From Cellvibrio sp. UBA7661 (GTDB lineage Bacteria > Pseudomonadota > Gammaproteobacteria > Pseudomonadales > Cellvibrionaceae): 64,000 nt of DNA. The stretch is taken from NCBI GenBank assembly GCA_002483365.1, contig DLHT01000006.1, positions 431,524 through 495,523 on the forward strand, read 5' to 3'. This document shows, piece by piece, positions 34,668 through 44,087 of this stretch (its first letter is position 1; the number at the start of each line of letters is the position of its first letter). Position numbers and translations under genes: made by a program. Below the pieces are notes generated by a model that saw only the letters and a program-made list of their open reading frames with translations, made no database searches and had not been told where the DNA came from.

Positions 34668-35306
34668 ATGAAAAAACTGTTTTTGCTGTTTTCTTTACTT
34701 GTCGCAGCCAGCGCTGTGCAAGCGCTACCGATTGTTTCACTGTCCAACGCGGGTGATGTGACCACGTCAGTCACTGGCGCAACGACGATCGACTTCAACA
34801 CTGGTTGCGACTACTCGACCTGCAGCGGCGATTTTGCGCTGGTCAATGGCAGCCAGAGCGGACGCTACGCCCAACCATTTGGGGTTAACTCACAATACCT
34901 GAGTGTGCCTAATCCATCGCCTACTACCCAGCGCGCCAGCTTTACCCTGGGCACGACCGCGGATTACTTCGGGCTCTTTTGGGGTTCAATTGATAGCTAC
35001 AACTTCATTCGTTTTTATCTGGACAACACCCTTGTCGCCAGCTATTCCGGTAGCGACATTGTTGGCAAGTTCGCCGATGGCAACCAGTTGAGCCTTAACT
35101 CAAACCGCTACATCAATTTCACTTTTTCGGGCGAGAGTTTTGACCGCGTAGATTTGGTGAGCAATGGTTTTGCCTTTGAAAGCGATAACCACGCGTTCAA
35201 AACGCTGGTGTCTGTGACTGAACCCAGTACAGTTTTGTTACTGCTGATGGGTTTGACCGGATTATTTTTCGCACGTCGCCAGGTGCGCAGCAGCTGCCGC
35301 TATTAA
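34668..35306 (+). CDS. Secreted PEP-CTERM sorting domain protein
   Basis: 212 residues from ATG 34668 (TTG 34665 is adjacent). Signal peptide (LFLLFSLLVAASAVQA), a beta-rich domain with two cysteines (GCDYSTCSGDF), and a C-terminal PEP-CTERM tail: VTEPSTVLLLLMGLTGLFFARR, then a basic end. Such tails are cut by exosortase and the proteins are released or anchored at the surface, usually in exopolysaccharide-producing bacteria. No exosortase gene lies in the window. Function of the 150-residue domain is unknown. Preceded by a CRP site and a folded leader; followed by a strong terminator. Confidence 0.85.
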   Translation: MKKLFLLFSLLVAASAVQALPIVSLSNAGDVTTSVTGATTIDFNTGCDYSTCSGDFALVNGSQSGRYAQPFGVNSQYLSVPNPSPTTQRASFTLGTTADYFGLFWGSIDSYNFIRFYLDNTLVASYSGSDIVGKFADGNQLSLNSNRYINFTFSGESFDRVDLVSNGFAFESDNHAFKTLVSVTEPSTVLLLLMGLTGLFFARRQVRSSCRY

Positions 35307-35314
35307 GTGCGCCC

Positions 35315-35359
35315 AATAAAAAAACCGCCGGCGGAACAATTCCCCGGCGGTTTTTTATT
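35315..35359. terminator. Bidirectional terminator between the PEP-CTERM and HDOD-GAF genes
   Basis: AAAAAACCGCCGG and CCGGCGGTTTTTT arms with a 12-base loop; T runs on both strands. Confidence 0.9.
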
Positions 35360-35379
35360 GGTATTCGCAATACAGACCA

Positions 35380-36783
35380 CTAATGACTGGCTGCACTGAA
35401 ACGCATCATCAAATTCAGCTGGTTCACAATCAATTGGAACTCTTCAAACTGGCGCGCACTGAATGTGCCCGCTTCTGCATCGGCATAAGCTAACGCCATC
35501 AAACGCTTATTTAATAACAGTGGCGCAAGAAAAATAGCGCCGGTCGCCCCCATCACCTGCAGGGCACCTAAATCTTTGATCGCCACCTCCGGCCGATACC
35601 ACAGCGGCTGCTGGCTGCGCAAAAACTCATGCAGCAACTCACCTTTGCGCAATTGCTCAACATTAATTTTGACTTTCTGCCGCCACAAATGCGTTCCTTT
35701 GCCTGCCACATAGCGCACATCCAGCGTTTTGCTTTTATGGTCCACCACCAAAATGGCGATGCGCGCAATACTCGCACCTTCATGTAGGGCAGCGAGCGAT
35801 AGTTGGGTGATCTGCGGCAGGTTTTCTCCTGCCAGCATGGCTTTATGGATCTGGTTAAGTTGCTGCTGGAAAAAATAGTCAGGCTTTTCTGCCCGCTCTT
35901 CTTTTTCTTCGATCATCGCCGGATCAGGCAGCGCACTGATAAGCACATCGATGCCGTAAATTTTGGCGATTACCGATGCCTCATCCGCCATCATCAGGAT
36001 TTGTTTTTTGGCCGCGTCTTGCGAAATTTTGCACAGGCTGGCGGTCTGCTGGGCGAGCTTTTGCATCTCTGTACTTTTCATGCCGCGCTCGATGTAAATA
36101 CTGATCTGGCTACCCAGATTGACAGCCCGCGCGGCCGGACTGGAATGCACGTGATTCTCACAGGCCTCGCTCAACAGATCGCCCAGCGTCCAGTCTTTAA
36201 TCAGTTGGCGCGACAGCAAACTGGTATCCACTCCCAGATATTCAATCGCCAGGCTGTGTTCTGACTGAGGCTCTTGATCGCGCGCTTCGATAAAGTCTTC
36301 GACTACTTTGCGCCCGGTTGAGATCAACGCTAATTCACTGATATTACGCAGCAATGCAGCAATAAATACCTGCTCTTTTTTGTCGCCATCCAAAAACGGC
36401 ACCATCGCCTTGGCCTGCACTGCGGCGTGAAAAGAGCGCGCCAGACTTTTAATCAGCTGCTGCTTGGGTTTGCCTTGCAGGAAATTTTCGATCAGTGTCG
36501 TGGCAAGGGTGATGTTACGAAGATTGTCAAAACCCAGATGGACAATCGCGCGCGATACCGTCTTGATCGACGCAAATGATGGGTTGTAGTGCACCGAATT
36601 GGCGATTTTTAATACTTTTGACGTGAGATCGGCATCGCGCAGGATAATTTTGGTGAGATCCTCCGCCCGGCAGCGTTCATTTTCACTCAACTCGCAAATT
36701 TCACGCACCACGGCATTTAAGGTGGGCAACTCCTGCTCAGCGAGGGTATCCATCCACTCTTGCAACCCACGGGGACTCGTCAT
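35380..36783 (-). CDS. HDOD domain protein with C-terminal GAF-like domain
   Basis: 467 residues from ATG 36783; a TTG at 36807 is also in frame. Residues about 5-210 form an HDOD domain (LPTLNAVVREICELSENE, DLTKIILRDADLTSKVLKIANS, VSRAIVHLGFDNLRNITLA, FIAALLRNISELAL). After a charged linker (EEKEERAEKPD), residues about 310-460 look like a GAF domain (LHEGASIARIAILVVDH, GATGAIFLAPLLLNKRLMALAYAD). Likely a cytoplasmic signalling protein; no output enzyme domain. Second HDOD protein of the window, unrelated in its partner domain to the first. Confidence 0.85.
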   Translation of the reverse strand: MTSPRGLQEWMDTLAEQELPTLNAVVREICELSENERCRAEDLTKIILRDADLTSKVLKIANSVHYNPSFASIKTVSRAIVHLGFDNLRNITLATTLIENFLQGKPKQQLIKSLARSFHAAVQAKAMVPFLDGDKKEQVFIAALLRNISELALISTGRKVVEDFIEARDQEPQSEHSLAIEYLGVDTSLLSRQLIKDWTLGDLLSEACENHVHSSPAARAVNLGSQISIYIERGMKSTEMQKLAQQTASLCKISQDAAKKQILMMADEASVIAKIYGIDVLISALPDPAMIEEKEERAEKPDYFFQQQLNQIHKAMLAGENLPQITQLSLAALHEGASIARIAILVVDHKSKTLDVRYVAGKGTHLWRQKVKINVEQLRKGELLHEFLRSQQPLWYRPEVAIKDLGALQVMGATGAIFLAPLLLNKRLMALAYADAEAGTFSARQFEEFQLIVNQLNLMMRFSAASH

Positions 36784-36947
36784 ACTGGCACCGATGTAAT
36801 CTCTCAATCAACGTAGTTATGCTGTGTTGAGTGTAGTTCAGCGCCGCCCTTGCGCTGCCCGGTACCGTAATTTCTTTGCAACTATTTCTTTCGGGGCATA
36901 ACGCCCCTATCCAATTGCAGGATCACCATCAAATCGCAAAGCTCCTA

Positions 36948-38927
36948 TCAAATCGCAGGATTGATGAGCGCGAGCCTTTCCGCCTGCTGTAAGTGCTCGA
37001 TATTGCCGTAAACCACCAGCACATCCCCCGCTTGCAACAGGGTAGATGGCGCGGGCGACGGCTGGCGCACACCTTGGCGCACCAAAGCTGTCACCGCCAA
37101 AGAGGGCAGATCCAGCTCCGCCAACCTGTGGCCAATCACCGGACTGGCGTCGGGGATCACCAGAGAGCGCAAGCGCTTGGCATCGCGCTCTTCCGGCTTT
37201 TCGCTCAGCTCATCGCCGCGAAAGAACTCGCGCATCAGGCTGTAGCGACCACTGCGCTGTAACTGGATACGCTGGGCAACACGGGATTGGGGGACATCCA
37301 ACAGCAACAAAACTTGCGAGGCAATCATCAGCCCCGCCTCCAGCGTCTCCGGCACCACCTCCAGTGCACCTGCCGCTTGCAACTCTTCCACCCGGCTTTC
37401 ATCGCGGGTGCGCACCATCACTGGCAGAACGGGGCGAGCCTTGTGCAGATAGGCAAGCATTTTGAGTGCAGCATTCACATCGTCGTGGCTAATCACCACC
37501 AAGCGCGCACGTTCCAGCCCCAGTGCTTCCAGAATGTCGCGCTGGGTGGCATCACCGTAATAAACCGGCTCGCCGGCACGATGCGCCTCGCGTACCCGCT
37601 GCGGGTCGAGATCCAGCGCAATAAACGGGATTTTCTCCTCCGCCAGAAAGCGCGCCACACTCTGGCCGATACGGCCATAACCGCAAATAATCACGTGTTT
37701 GTGCAAACCGGCCACCGCGTCGGGGTTTAACGCGAGGGTATCCAATTCCGGCGGCTGCTCGCTGGTGCGGCGAGTCAGGGCTTGGGCGATACGCTGGTTG
37801 TAGCGAATCACAAAAGGCCCGGCGATCATCGCAAACAGTACCGCCGTCAGCACAATCTGGCTCAAATGGTTGTCAATCACCCCGGCACCCAGTGCGATGG
37901 CCAAAAGTGCCAAGCCAAACTCGCCGCCCACCGACAGCAGTAATCCGGTGCGCCAGGCGGTGAGCGGATCCACCCCGCTGCGCTTGACCATCAAGTACAC
38001 CAGCAGGGTTTTGCTGACAATCAATACCAGTGCCCCAAGCAGTGCCCAATGCCAAATTCCGGGCAATACACCGGGGTCAACCAACATGCCGATACCGACA
38101 AAAAACAGCCCCAGCAGCACATCGCGGAAGGGGCGAATAGTGGATTCCACCTGATGGCGAAACTCGGTTTCACCTAACATCATGCCCGCCAAAAACGCAC
38201 CAAACGCCAGCGACAAGCCGAGGCTGTAAGTCGTCCAGGCGGCCAGTAACGCCACCAGCAGCACGGTGAGGGTAAACACTTCCGCCGAGCGCTGCTCCGC
38301 CACCAGATGAAACACCGGCCGCAACAACCAGCGCCCTGCCACAAAGACCAGAACAAACGCGAGCACTGCTTTGGCAAGCGCCCAACCCAGTGTGCCCAAC
38401 AATAGATCTGCGCCTGCCGCGACACCCAGCACCGGGATGATCACGATAAACGGCACGGCAGTGACATCCTGAAACACCGACATCGCCAACCCCAGACGCC
38501 CGTGGCGACTGTTTTCCTCGCCCTGCTCCGCCAGCTGCTTGCCAATAATCGTGGTAGAGGATTGGGCAAATACCGCGCCGATCACAAACGCAACCGCCGG
38601 CGCAAACCCCGCCAACCACGCGAGCCCGGCCACCACCAGCGTAGTAAAAACCACCTGCCCCGTCCCCAAACCCAGTACCTGATGGCGCAGGGCGTGCAGC
38701 TGCGGTAGGGAAAAATTCAGCCCGATGGTAAAGAGCAGGAAGACAATGCCGAATTCCGCCAGAGCGGTCATCTGCGGCAAATCAATCACCGGCCCCACCG
38801 TATGAGGGCCAAGCAGCAAACCCACCAGCAAATAGCCGAGGCTGGAGGGAATCCGCAACCGCTGGAAGATCACCACTACAACCACTGCCAGCGCCAAGAG
38901 CAGCAAAATTTGCGCAAATAACCCCAC
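36948..38927 (-). CDS. Monovalent cation:proton antiporter-2 (KefB/KefC-like)
   Basis: 659 residues from a GTG at 38927, with GGAG eight bases upstream; the frame extends to 39020 but that part is Cys-rich and not membrane-like. Order: CPA2 exchanger with 12-13 membrane segments (1-380), RCK/TrkA-N NAD-binding domain (HVIICGYGRIGQSVARFL), and a TrkA-C domain at the end (VIGHRLAELDLPSLAVTALVR). Exports potassium in exchange for protons. No KefF/KefG ancillary gene is next to it, so glutathione gating is uncertain. Confidence 0.9.
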   Translation of the reverse strand: MGLFAQILLLLALAVVVVVIFQRLRIPSSLGYLLVGLLLGPHTVGPVIDLPQMTALAEFGIVFLLFTIGLNFSLPQLHALRHQVLGLGTGQVVFTTLVVAGLAWLAGFAPAVAFVIGAVFAQSSTTIIGKQLAEQGEENSRHGRLGLAMSVFQDVTAVPFIVIIPVLGVAAGADLLLGTLGWALAKAVLAFVLVFVAGRWLLRPVFHLVAEQRSAEVFTLTVLLVALLAAWTTYSLGLSLAFGAFLAGMMLGETEFRHQVESTIRPFRDVLLGLFFVGIGMLVDPGVLPGIWHWALLGALVLIVSKTLLVYLMVKRSGVDPLTAWRTGLLLSVGGEFGLALLAIALGAGVIDNHLSQIVLTAVLFAMIAGPFVIRYNQRIAQALTRRTSEQPPELDTLALNPDAVAGLHKHVIICGYGRIGQSVARFLAEEKIPFIALDLDPQRVREAHRAGEPVYYGDATQRDILEALGLERARLVVISHDDVNAALKMLAYLHKARPVLPVMVRTRDESRVEELQAAGALEVVPETLEAGLMIASQVLLLLDVPQSRVAQRIQLQRSGRYSLMREFFRGDELSEKPEERDAKRLRSLVIPDASPVIGHRLAELDLPSLAVTALVRQGVRQPSPAPSTLLQAGDVLVVYGNIEHLQQAERLALINPAI

Positions 38928-39021
38928 GGGCTTATCTCCAATCTCTGTAAAAACGTGAATTTGGCAAAAAGTGCACTTGGGAAAAGTACACCTCAGAGCA
39001 ATCCGATAAATCATAGGCAAT

Positions 39022-39058
39022 AAAAAACCCGGCGCTGGTTAACCAAGGCCGGGTTTTT
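39022..39058 (-). terminator. Terminator after rpmG
   Basis: AAAAACCCGGC and GCCGGGTTTTT arms; the loop holds a second palindrome, TGGTTAACCA. T runs on both strands; it lies 17 bases past the rpmG stop. Confidence 0.85.
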
Positions 39059-39074
39059 AAAGCAGATCAAGTAA

Positions 39075-39230
39075 TTACTTGATTTTGCCTTCTTTGTAGA
39101 CCACGTGCTTGCGCACAACTGGGTCAAACTTTTTGATTTCCATCTTTTCTGGCATGGTGCGCTTGTTCTTGTCAGTGGTGTAGAAGTGACCAGTACCAGC
39201 AGAAGAGTTCAGACGAATTTTTTCGCGCAT
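39075..39230 (-). CDS. rpmG: 50S ribosomal protein L33
   Basis: 51 residues, read directly: MREKIRLNSSAGTGHFYTTD, then KNKRTMPEKMEIKKFDP and VVRKHVVYKEGKIK. Length and sequence are those of L33. It lacks the zinc-binding cysteine pairs, so it is the zinc-free (C-) form. Follows rpmB by 15 bases. Confidence 0.96.
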   Translation of the reverse strand: MREKIRLNSSAGTGHFYTTDKNKRTMPEKMEIKKFDPVVRKHVVYKEGKIK

Positions 39231-39245
39231 GACGAATGCTCCTAA

Positions 39246-39482
39246 TTACACTTTGTGGCCGTTGGCACGAACATCAGCCAACACAGCGTCAATGCCGCGC
39301 TTGTCGATGATACGCATACCTTTTGGAGTCAGACGCAGAGTCACGAAACGCTTCTCAGCTTCTACCCAAAAACGGTGAGATTGCAGGTTTGGCAAAAAAC
39401 GACGCTTGGTGTGGTTTTTTGCGTGGGAAACATTGTTGCCGGTAATAGGACGTTTACCAGTAACTTGACATACCTTGGACAT
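39246..39482 (-). CDS. rpmB: 50S ribosomal protein L28
   Basis: 78 residues. MSKVCQVTGKRPITGNNVSH at the start, RRFLPNLQSHRFWVEAE and the LRLTPKGMRIIDKRGID end. L28 type with a single Cys, so zinc-free. Forms the usual rpmB-rpmG pair. Confidence 0.97.
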   Translation of the reverse strand: MSKVCQVTGKRPITGNNVSHAKNHTKRRFLPNLQSHRFWVEAEKRFVTLRLTPKGMRIIDKRGIDAVLADVRANGHKV

Positions 39483-39987
39483 TTTATTGCCTCATTAAAA
39501 ATTCAGCGCGCTAAGCTGGACGCTGTGTTAGAACCGTAAAACAGACTAACAACCAGCCTAGAGCATTGTTGTAAGCAGCCTATTCTTTCCTAAACGCGGG
39601 TTAAATCAGGATCGGAGCAGCAAATTCCAGAGGGGAATTCGCGCTGAAATGACGCTCTTTTAATACGTCTTCACAACCCTGCCGCAAAGAGCCGCGTTTT
39701 ATACCAAAACAGCCCCGCAATAGCAACGAGAAGCTGATTTTTTAGCCAAAAAAACTCTGGATCTCCGCCAAACCAGATCCTGAAGCCAAACATAGCTAAA
39801 ACCGCTTGGAGCTGAAATCCACACCAATCTCTTTTTATTGGCGCTTTCCGCATTGACGGGAGCTCAGATTATTTTTGTAAAGAAGGGTGAATAAAAACCA
39901 CCCATTATCAAGATATTAATATTGTATGACATGATCGCTCGCGCGAGTCATTCCACAATAATTCCACCTGATAACATGGAGTTGAAG
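39483..39987. other. 505-base gap between rpmB and the GH51 gene
   Basis: Must hold the rpmBG promoter and that of the arabinofuranosidase gene. The short open frames here show no ribosome binding site or protein-like composition. The AT-rich stretch around 39905-39930 contains GATATTAATATT. No operator or RNA was recognised. Confidence 0.5.
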
Positions 39988-42069
39988 ATGTCACATAATA
40001 ATGATCTGAACATAAGCCGCCGCAAACTGCTGACGGGATCGGCAACTATCGCAACAGCAGCCTGGATTGCACCGACGTTTGCAGCTAATCCCGGTATTCG
40101 CTCTGTCATTTACACCCAAAACGCTCGTCCTTCTATTTCACCCATGATCTATGGCGGGTTTATCGAGCACATCGGTAATTTGATAAACCACAGCCTGTGG
40201 AGTGAAACCCTGGATGACCGGAAATTCTACTTTGGCGTTCTGGAAAAACCCGAACCCGAGCCAACTGACAGGCGCGCCAGAATGGCCGCTATGCAAAAGT
40301 GGCTCGCCCTTGGGCCGATATCCGCCATTAGTCTGGATACCCAAAATGCCTATGTTGGCGCGCACAGCCCGGTAGTTACACTGGATGGCGAGCAAGAGCG
40401 AGGCATAGTACAGCAGCGCGTGGCGATAAAATCCGGCGTTCCTTACAAAGGTCGTATCGTATTGCGCGGCACCGCTGCCAAAGTGACAGTGAGATTGAGC
40501 TGGGGCGATGGTCGGTCGGTTGCACAAAAAATTTCAACCACCAAAAAGTGGAAAACCCATCACTTCACACTCAATCCCGATGTTGATACCACCGAAGCCC
40601 GCTTTGAGATTGTTGCCAGCGGTAAAGGCAATTTCTCGGTAGGTGCGGTGTCTTTGATGCCGGGTGACAACGTCAGGGGTTTCCGCGCCGATACCCTGGC
40701 ACTCATGAAAGAAATGAACTGCCAGATCCTGCGGATGCCAGGCGGCAACTTTATTTCCGCACATGACTGGGAAGACTCCATTGGCGATCCCGACAAGCGT
40801 CCGCCAATCCTCGATCCGGTATGGAGCGCAGTGCAACCTAACGACGTGGGTGTGGATGAACTGATCCAGTTCTGTGAATTAATCGAGTGCGAACCCTTCT
40901 GGTGTGTTAACACCGGCTTTGGCGATCCACGCTCCGGCGCGCAACTGCTGGAATATGTAAACGGCAGTGCCGATACCGAGTGGGGCGCCAAACGCGCGGC
41001 CAATGGTCGCAAACAACCTTATGGCGTTAAGTACTGGGCGGTGGGCAACGAAATGTACGGCCACTGGCAGCGCGGCCACATGTCGCGCGATCATTACACC
41101 GTGAAGCACAATATGTTTGTTGACGCGATGCGCAAGGTTGACCCGAGCATTTACATCGTTGCACCGGGTGGTTTTGTCGATGAGATGACCACCGGCCAGG
41201 GTATTTTTATCGAAGGCCAACCAGAAGTGAAAGTGGGCTCCGAGCGCGATTGGGCCTACGGTATGTTTAAAGACAGCTGGGGCAAGTTTGATGCATTGGG
41301 AACCCACGCCTACCCGCCCGCCAATAAGCGCTTTGATCTTAAAACCGGCAAGTTGTTTGATGTCGAGTTAACGCTGAATGAATGGGTGCACCAAATGCCC
41401 GACCGCATCCGCACGATGGTGGACGCCTGGGAACAGTACAAACAGCACTTCCCCAAGCTCAACGATGGCCAGGTGAAAGTCTATTTCGATGAATGGGCAT
41501 TCGGTTTTGAGGATAACCTGAAAGGTGCTTTGGCGATTAGCGCGGCTTTCCATGAGTTTTTCCATCACACCGACTTCATCGATATGGCCGGTTTCACCAT
41601 GGCGACCGGTTGGCTCAACTTTAACCGCACCCAATCGCAGCTGAGCCTCAAAGGTCGCATGTTCCAGTTCTACCAGCAGCGCTTTGGCACCATTCCAGTT
41701 GAAGTTACCGGCAACTCGCCTACACCAAAACCCAAGTATCCGATTGGTGGCGACCAACCGAGCGTCAACACCGGTGGTGATACCTACCCGCTGGATATCT
41801 CTGCCGCACTCAGTGAAGATGGAAAAATCCTGACCGTGGCGGTGCTCAACGGCACAGAGTTACCGCACAGTTTCACGCTGTCGCTGGATGGCTTCAAACC
41901 CAAAAGCCTTGGGCGCTGCTGGAAATTCACCGGCCCAAATAAAGATGCCACAAATCTTTTGGGGCAAGCGCCGCAGGTGGATATCAAAGAGTCTGCGTTT
42001 GATACCACATCCGGCTCATTGTCGATTGCACCTATCAGCGTAGAAATTTACCACTTCGAACGGGTTTAA
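39988..42069 (+). CDS. Alpha-L-arabinofuranosidase, GH51, Tat-exported
   Basis: 693 residues from ATG 39988, with GGAG six bases upstream; earlier in-frame ATGs (39976, 39922) are weaker. A twin-arginine signal (ISRRKLLTGSATIATAAW) exports it. A beta-sandwich insert (residues about 120-230) precedes the TIM barrel. Acid/base Glu355 lies in AVGNEMYGHW and nucleophile Glu502 in VYFDEWAFG; a C-terminal beta-sandwich ends the protein. Releases L-arabinose from arabinan and arabinoxylan. No other carbohydrate enzyme or sugar transporter is adjacent. Cellvibrio japonicus has a GH51 enzyme of this kind (Abf51A). Confidence 0.9.
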   Translation: MSHNNDLNISRRKLLTGSATIATAAWIAPTFAANPGIRSVIYTQNARPSISPMIYGGFIEHIGNLINHSLWSETLDDRKFYFGVLEKPEPEPTDRRARMAAMQKWLALGPISAISLDTQNAYVGAHSPVVTLDGEQERGIVQQRVAIKSGVPYKGRIVLRGTAAKVTVRLSWGDGRSVAQKISTTKKWKTHHFTLNPDVDTTEARFEIVASGKGNFSVGAVSLMPGDNVRGFRADTLALMKEMNCQILRMPGGNFISAHDWEDSIGDPDKRPPILDPVWSAVQPNDVGVDELIQFCELIECEPFWCVNTGFGDPRSGAQLLEYVNGSADTEWGAKRAANGRKQPYGVKYWAVGNEMYGHWQRGHMSRDHYTVKHNMFVDAMRKVDPSIYIVAPGGFVDEMTTGQGIFIEGQPEVKVGSERDWAYGMFKDSWGKFDALGTHAYPPANKRFDLKTGKLFDVELTLNEWVHQMPDRIRTMVDAWEQYKQHFPKLNDGQVKVYFDEWAFGFEDNLKGALAISAAFHEFFHHTDFIDMAGFTMATGWLNFNRTQSQLSLKGRMFQFYQQRFGTIPVEVTGNSPTPKPKYPIGGDQPSVNTGGDTYPLDISAALSEDGKILTVAVLNGTELPHSFTLSLDGFKPKSLGRCWKFTGPNKDATNLLGQAPQVDIKESAFDTTSGSLSIAPISVEIYHFERV

Positions 42070-42137
42070 TGCCCATGGTCGCATCACCTGTCCACCATTG
42101 GACAGGTGATGCAGCTGGTACGCTTTGGAGGGCAGAT

Positions 42138-43055
42138 CTAGGATGCAGATATAAAACAGTTGCGGCCGTTGTGCTTGGCTTTATAAAGCGCATCATCGGC
42201 GCGATGCAGGATGGATTCTATAGATTGATCCTGCGGCTGAATAAGGCTCAATCCCATACTGACGGTGACTGTCAGGTTAGCGCCCGACAAGAAATCACCG
42301 GCAGCGATAGACAAACGCAAACGTTCGGCAATCAACTCAGCGGCTACTAAAGAGGTATTCGGCAGTAACAGCGCAAACTCTTCCCCGCCAAAACGGGCAA
42401 ACAGATCACCTTCACGCAAATGCGCCATCGCATGATGAGCGATACCGCGCAATACCTCATCCCCGGCGACATGCCCAAAGCGATCATTAATACTTTTAAA
42501 ATAATCGATATCCATGAGCACAACGGCGGTAGGGGTTTGCCGTTCGCGGAAGTGCTTGAGTGACAAGGTCAGTGCATCCAGCAACTTGCGACGATTGTAG
42601 GCACCAGTGAGCTCATCCGTCTCGCTCAGCAGTTGCAGTTTTGCTTCAAGTTGGTGACGACGAGTGATATTACAGGCGACCCATACCACAGCGCGTTCAT
42701 TGTTGATCGGTGCTGACAATGGCTGGATACGCCCCTCAAACCAGATCTCACCCTCTGGCCCCTGTTGTGTATCCAAACCGTCTACATCGGTACCCGCCAG
42801 ACCGTATTCAACGATCCGCAGTTGGTTCTGCGCCAGCGTGGTCTTGATTTGCTCCAAAAACCAGTCGGCTTTGGCTTTTGGCAGGACATCGTAAAGACTG
42901 AAATCAACCAGATACGCACCATCGTGATAATGCTGGCGGTCCTGACCACCAATTAGTGCCGCATAACGCCCGGATTCGGTCAGGACAAAAACCGGATCGG
43001 GCAAGGCCGACAGCATGTCCAAAAGAATATCCAAATGGTCGGTCACAGCAGTCAT
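42138..43055 (-). CDS. Diguanylate cyclase with N-terminal PAS domain
   Basis: 305 residues, soluble. Residues about 8-130 form a PAS-type sensor (DMLSALPDPVFVLTESGRYAAL, ...VVWVACNITRR). The GGDEF domain follows, with DELTGAYNRR, LMDIDYFKSINDRFGH, the active-site GGEEF and an RxxD inhibitory site (REGD) before it. It should make c-di-GMP with product feedback. It stands alone between the GH51 gene and radC; convergent with GH51. Confidence 0.9.
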   Translation of the reverse strand: MTAVTDHLDILLDMLSALPDPVFVLTESGRYAALIGGQDRQHYHDGAYLVDFSLYDVLPKAKADWFLEQIKTTLAQNQLRIVEYGLAGTDVDGLDTQQGPEGEIWFEGRIQPLSAPINNERAVVWVACNITRRHQLEAKLQLLSETDELTGAYNRRKLLDALTLSLKHFRERQTPTAVVLMDIDYFKSINDRFGHVAGDEVLRGIAHHAMAHLREGDLFARFGGEEFALLLPNTSLVAAELIAERLRLSIAAGDFLSGANLTVTVSMGLSLIQPQDQSIESILHRADDALYKAKHNGRNCFISAS

Positions 43056-43169
43056 CCAGTACAGTTATCGAGGAGGAGGGATCTCTAAGCAGTCGGTTGG
43101 GTATAAGCGCCAGATATTTGCGCAACCTGGCGCCCAAATTAACATTATACAGTTAAACTTTACAGGCAA

Positions 43170-43844
43170 TCACAGCAATCCCCTTTCGGCAAATGAAATC
43201 ACCTCGGCATCGCCTACGACCATATGGTCAATTACCCGCACGTCGATCAAGTCCAGCGCGGCCTGCAAGCGTTGGGTGATGCGGCAGTCAGCCTGACTTG
43301 GCTCCGCAACCCCGCTTGGATGATTGTGCGCCAGAATCACCGCCGCGCAATTATGCGCTAGCGCGCGCCTTACTACCTCACGCGGGTAGACGGAAGCGCC
43401 GTCTATCGTCCCGAAAAATAATTCTTCGTAGGTAATCAAGCGGTTTTGATTATCCAGAAACAAAACAGCAAAGACTTCGCGCGGCTGATGGCGCAGTTGG
43501 GCACTCAAATACTGGCGAACCAAATCCGGGCTGGTGAGTAAATCACCCGCTTTCATCGCCGCTGATAAATGCCGTCGCCCCATCTCCAACACTGCCTGCA
43601 ATTGGGCATATTTGGCGTTACCCAGCCCCAATCCCTTGCAGAAGTCGCTTTGTGATGCCTCCAGCAGCTGGCGCAAGCCGCCGTATTGCTGCAATAACTC
43701 GCGGGCAAGATCTACCGCTGATTTACCGACACAGCCGACACGCAGGAAAATGGCCAGCAATTCAGCGTCTGACAATGCACGGGGACCAAGGGACAATAAT
43801 TTTTCACGGGGACGTTCGGCGGCAGGCCAATTGGCAATCGACAT
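43170..43844 (-). CDS. radC: RadC family JAMM-domain protein
   Basis: 224 residues. Helix-hairpin-helix N-terminal part (RALSDAELLAIFLRVGC) and MPN+/JAMM metalloprotease-like core HNHPSGVAEPSQAD. The role of RadC is unresolved despite its name. Divergent from coaBC, as in E. coli and Pseudomonas. Confidence 0.93.
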   Translation of the reverse strand: MSIANWPAAERPREKLLSLGPRALSDAELLAIFLRVGCVGKSAVDLARELLQQYGGLRQLLEASQSDFCKGLGLGNAKYAQLQAVLEMGRRHLSAAMKAGDLLTSPDLVRQYLSAQLRHQPREVFAVLFLDNQNRLITYEELFFGTIDGASVYPREVVRRALAHNCAAVILAHNHPSGVAEPSQADCRITQRLQAALDLIDVRVIDHMVVGDAEVISFAERGLL

Positions 43845-44087
43845 AGACAGCTCCTTGTATGCGATGTGGATATTCCTTCAGGACAGGTATTTATTGCGGG
43901 CAGCACCCGCTCCCGGCAATACGAAAATGCAGCCAAGAATGTTATCTTAACCAGCTTGCGTCAAGCCCTGCATGGCTATCGCCGTTAGCGACCAATTACT
44001 GTCAGGCTCATACCAGACAAGATCGCTGCGTGTACTATTATTCATCGACCCTCACCGATTTACTGCCAGCCGGGGCTGCACCACACC

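Noticed and set aside
39671..39853. 60-codon minus-strand frame upstream of the GH51 gene
   Set aside because: Lacks a ribosome binding site and has no recognisable features; likely chance.
43170..43844. radC as a sign of a mobile island
   Set aside because: Although RadC-like genes occur on islands, this copy sits beside coaBC in the standard chromosomal order.
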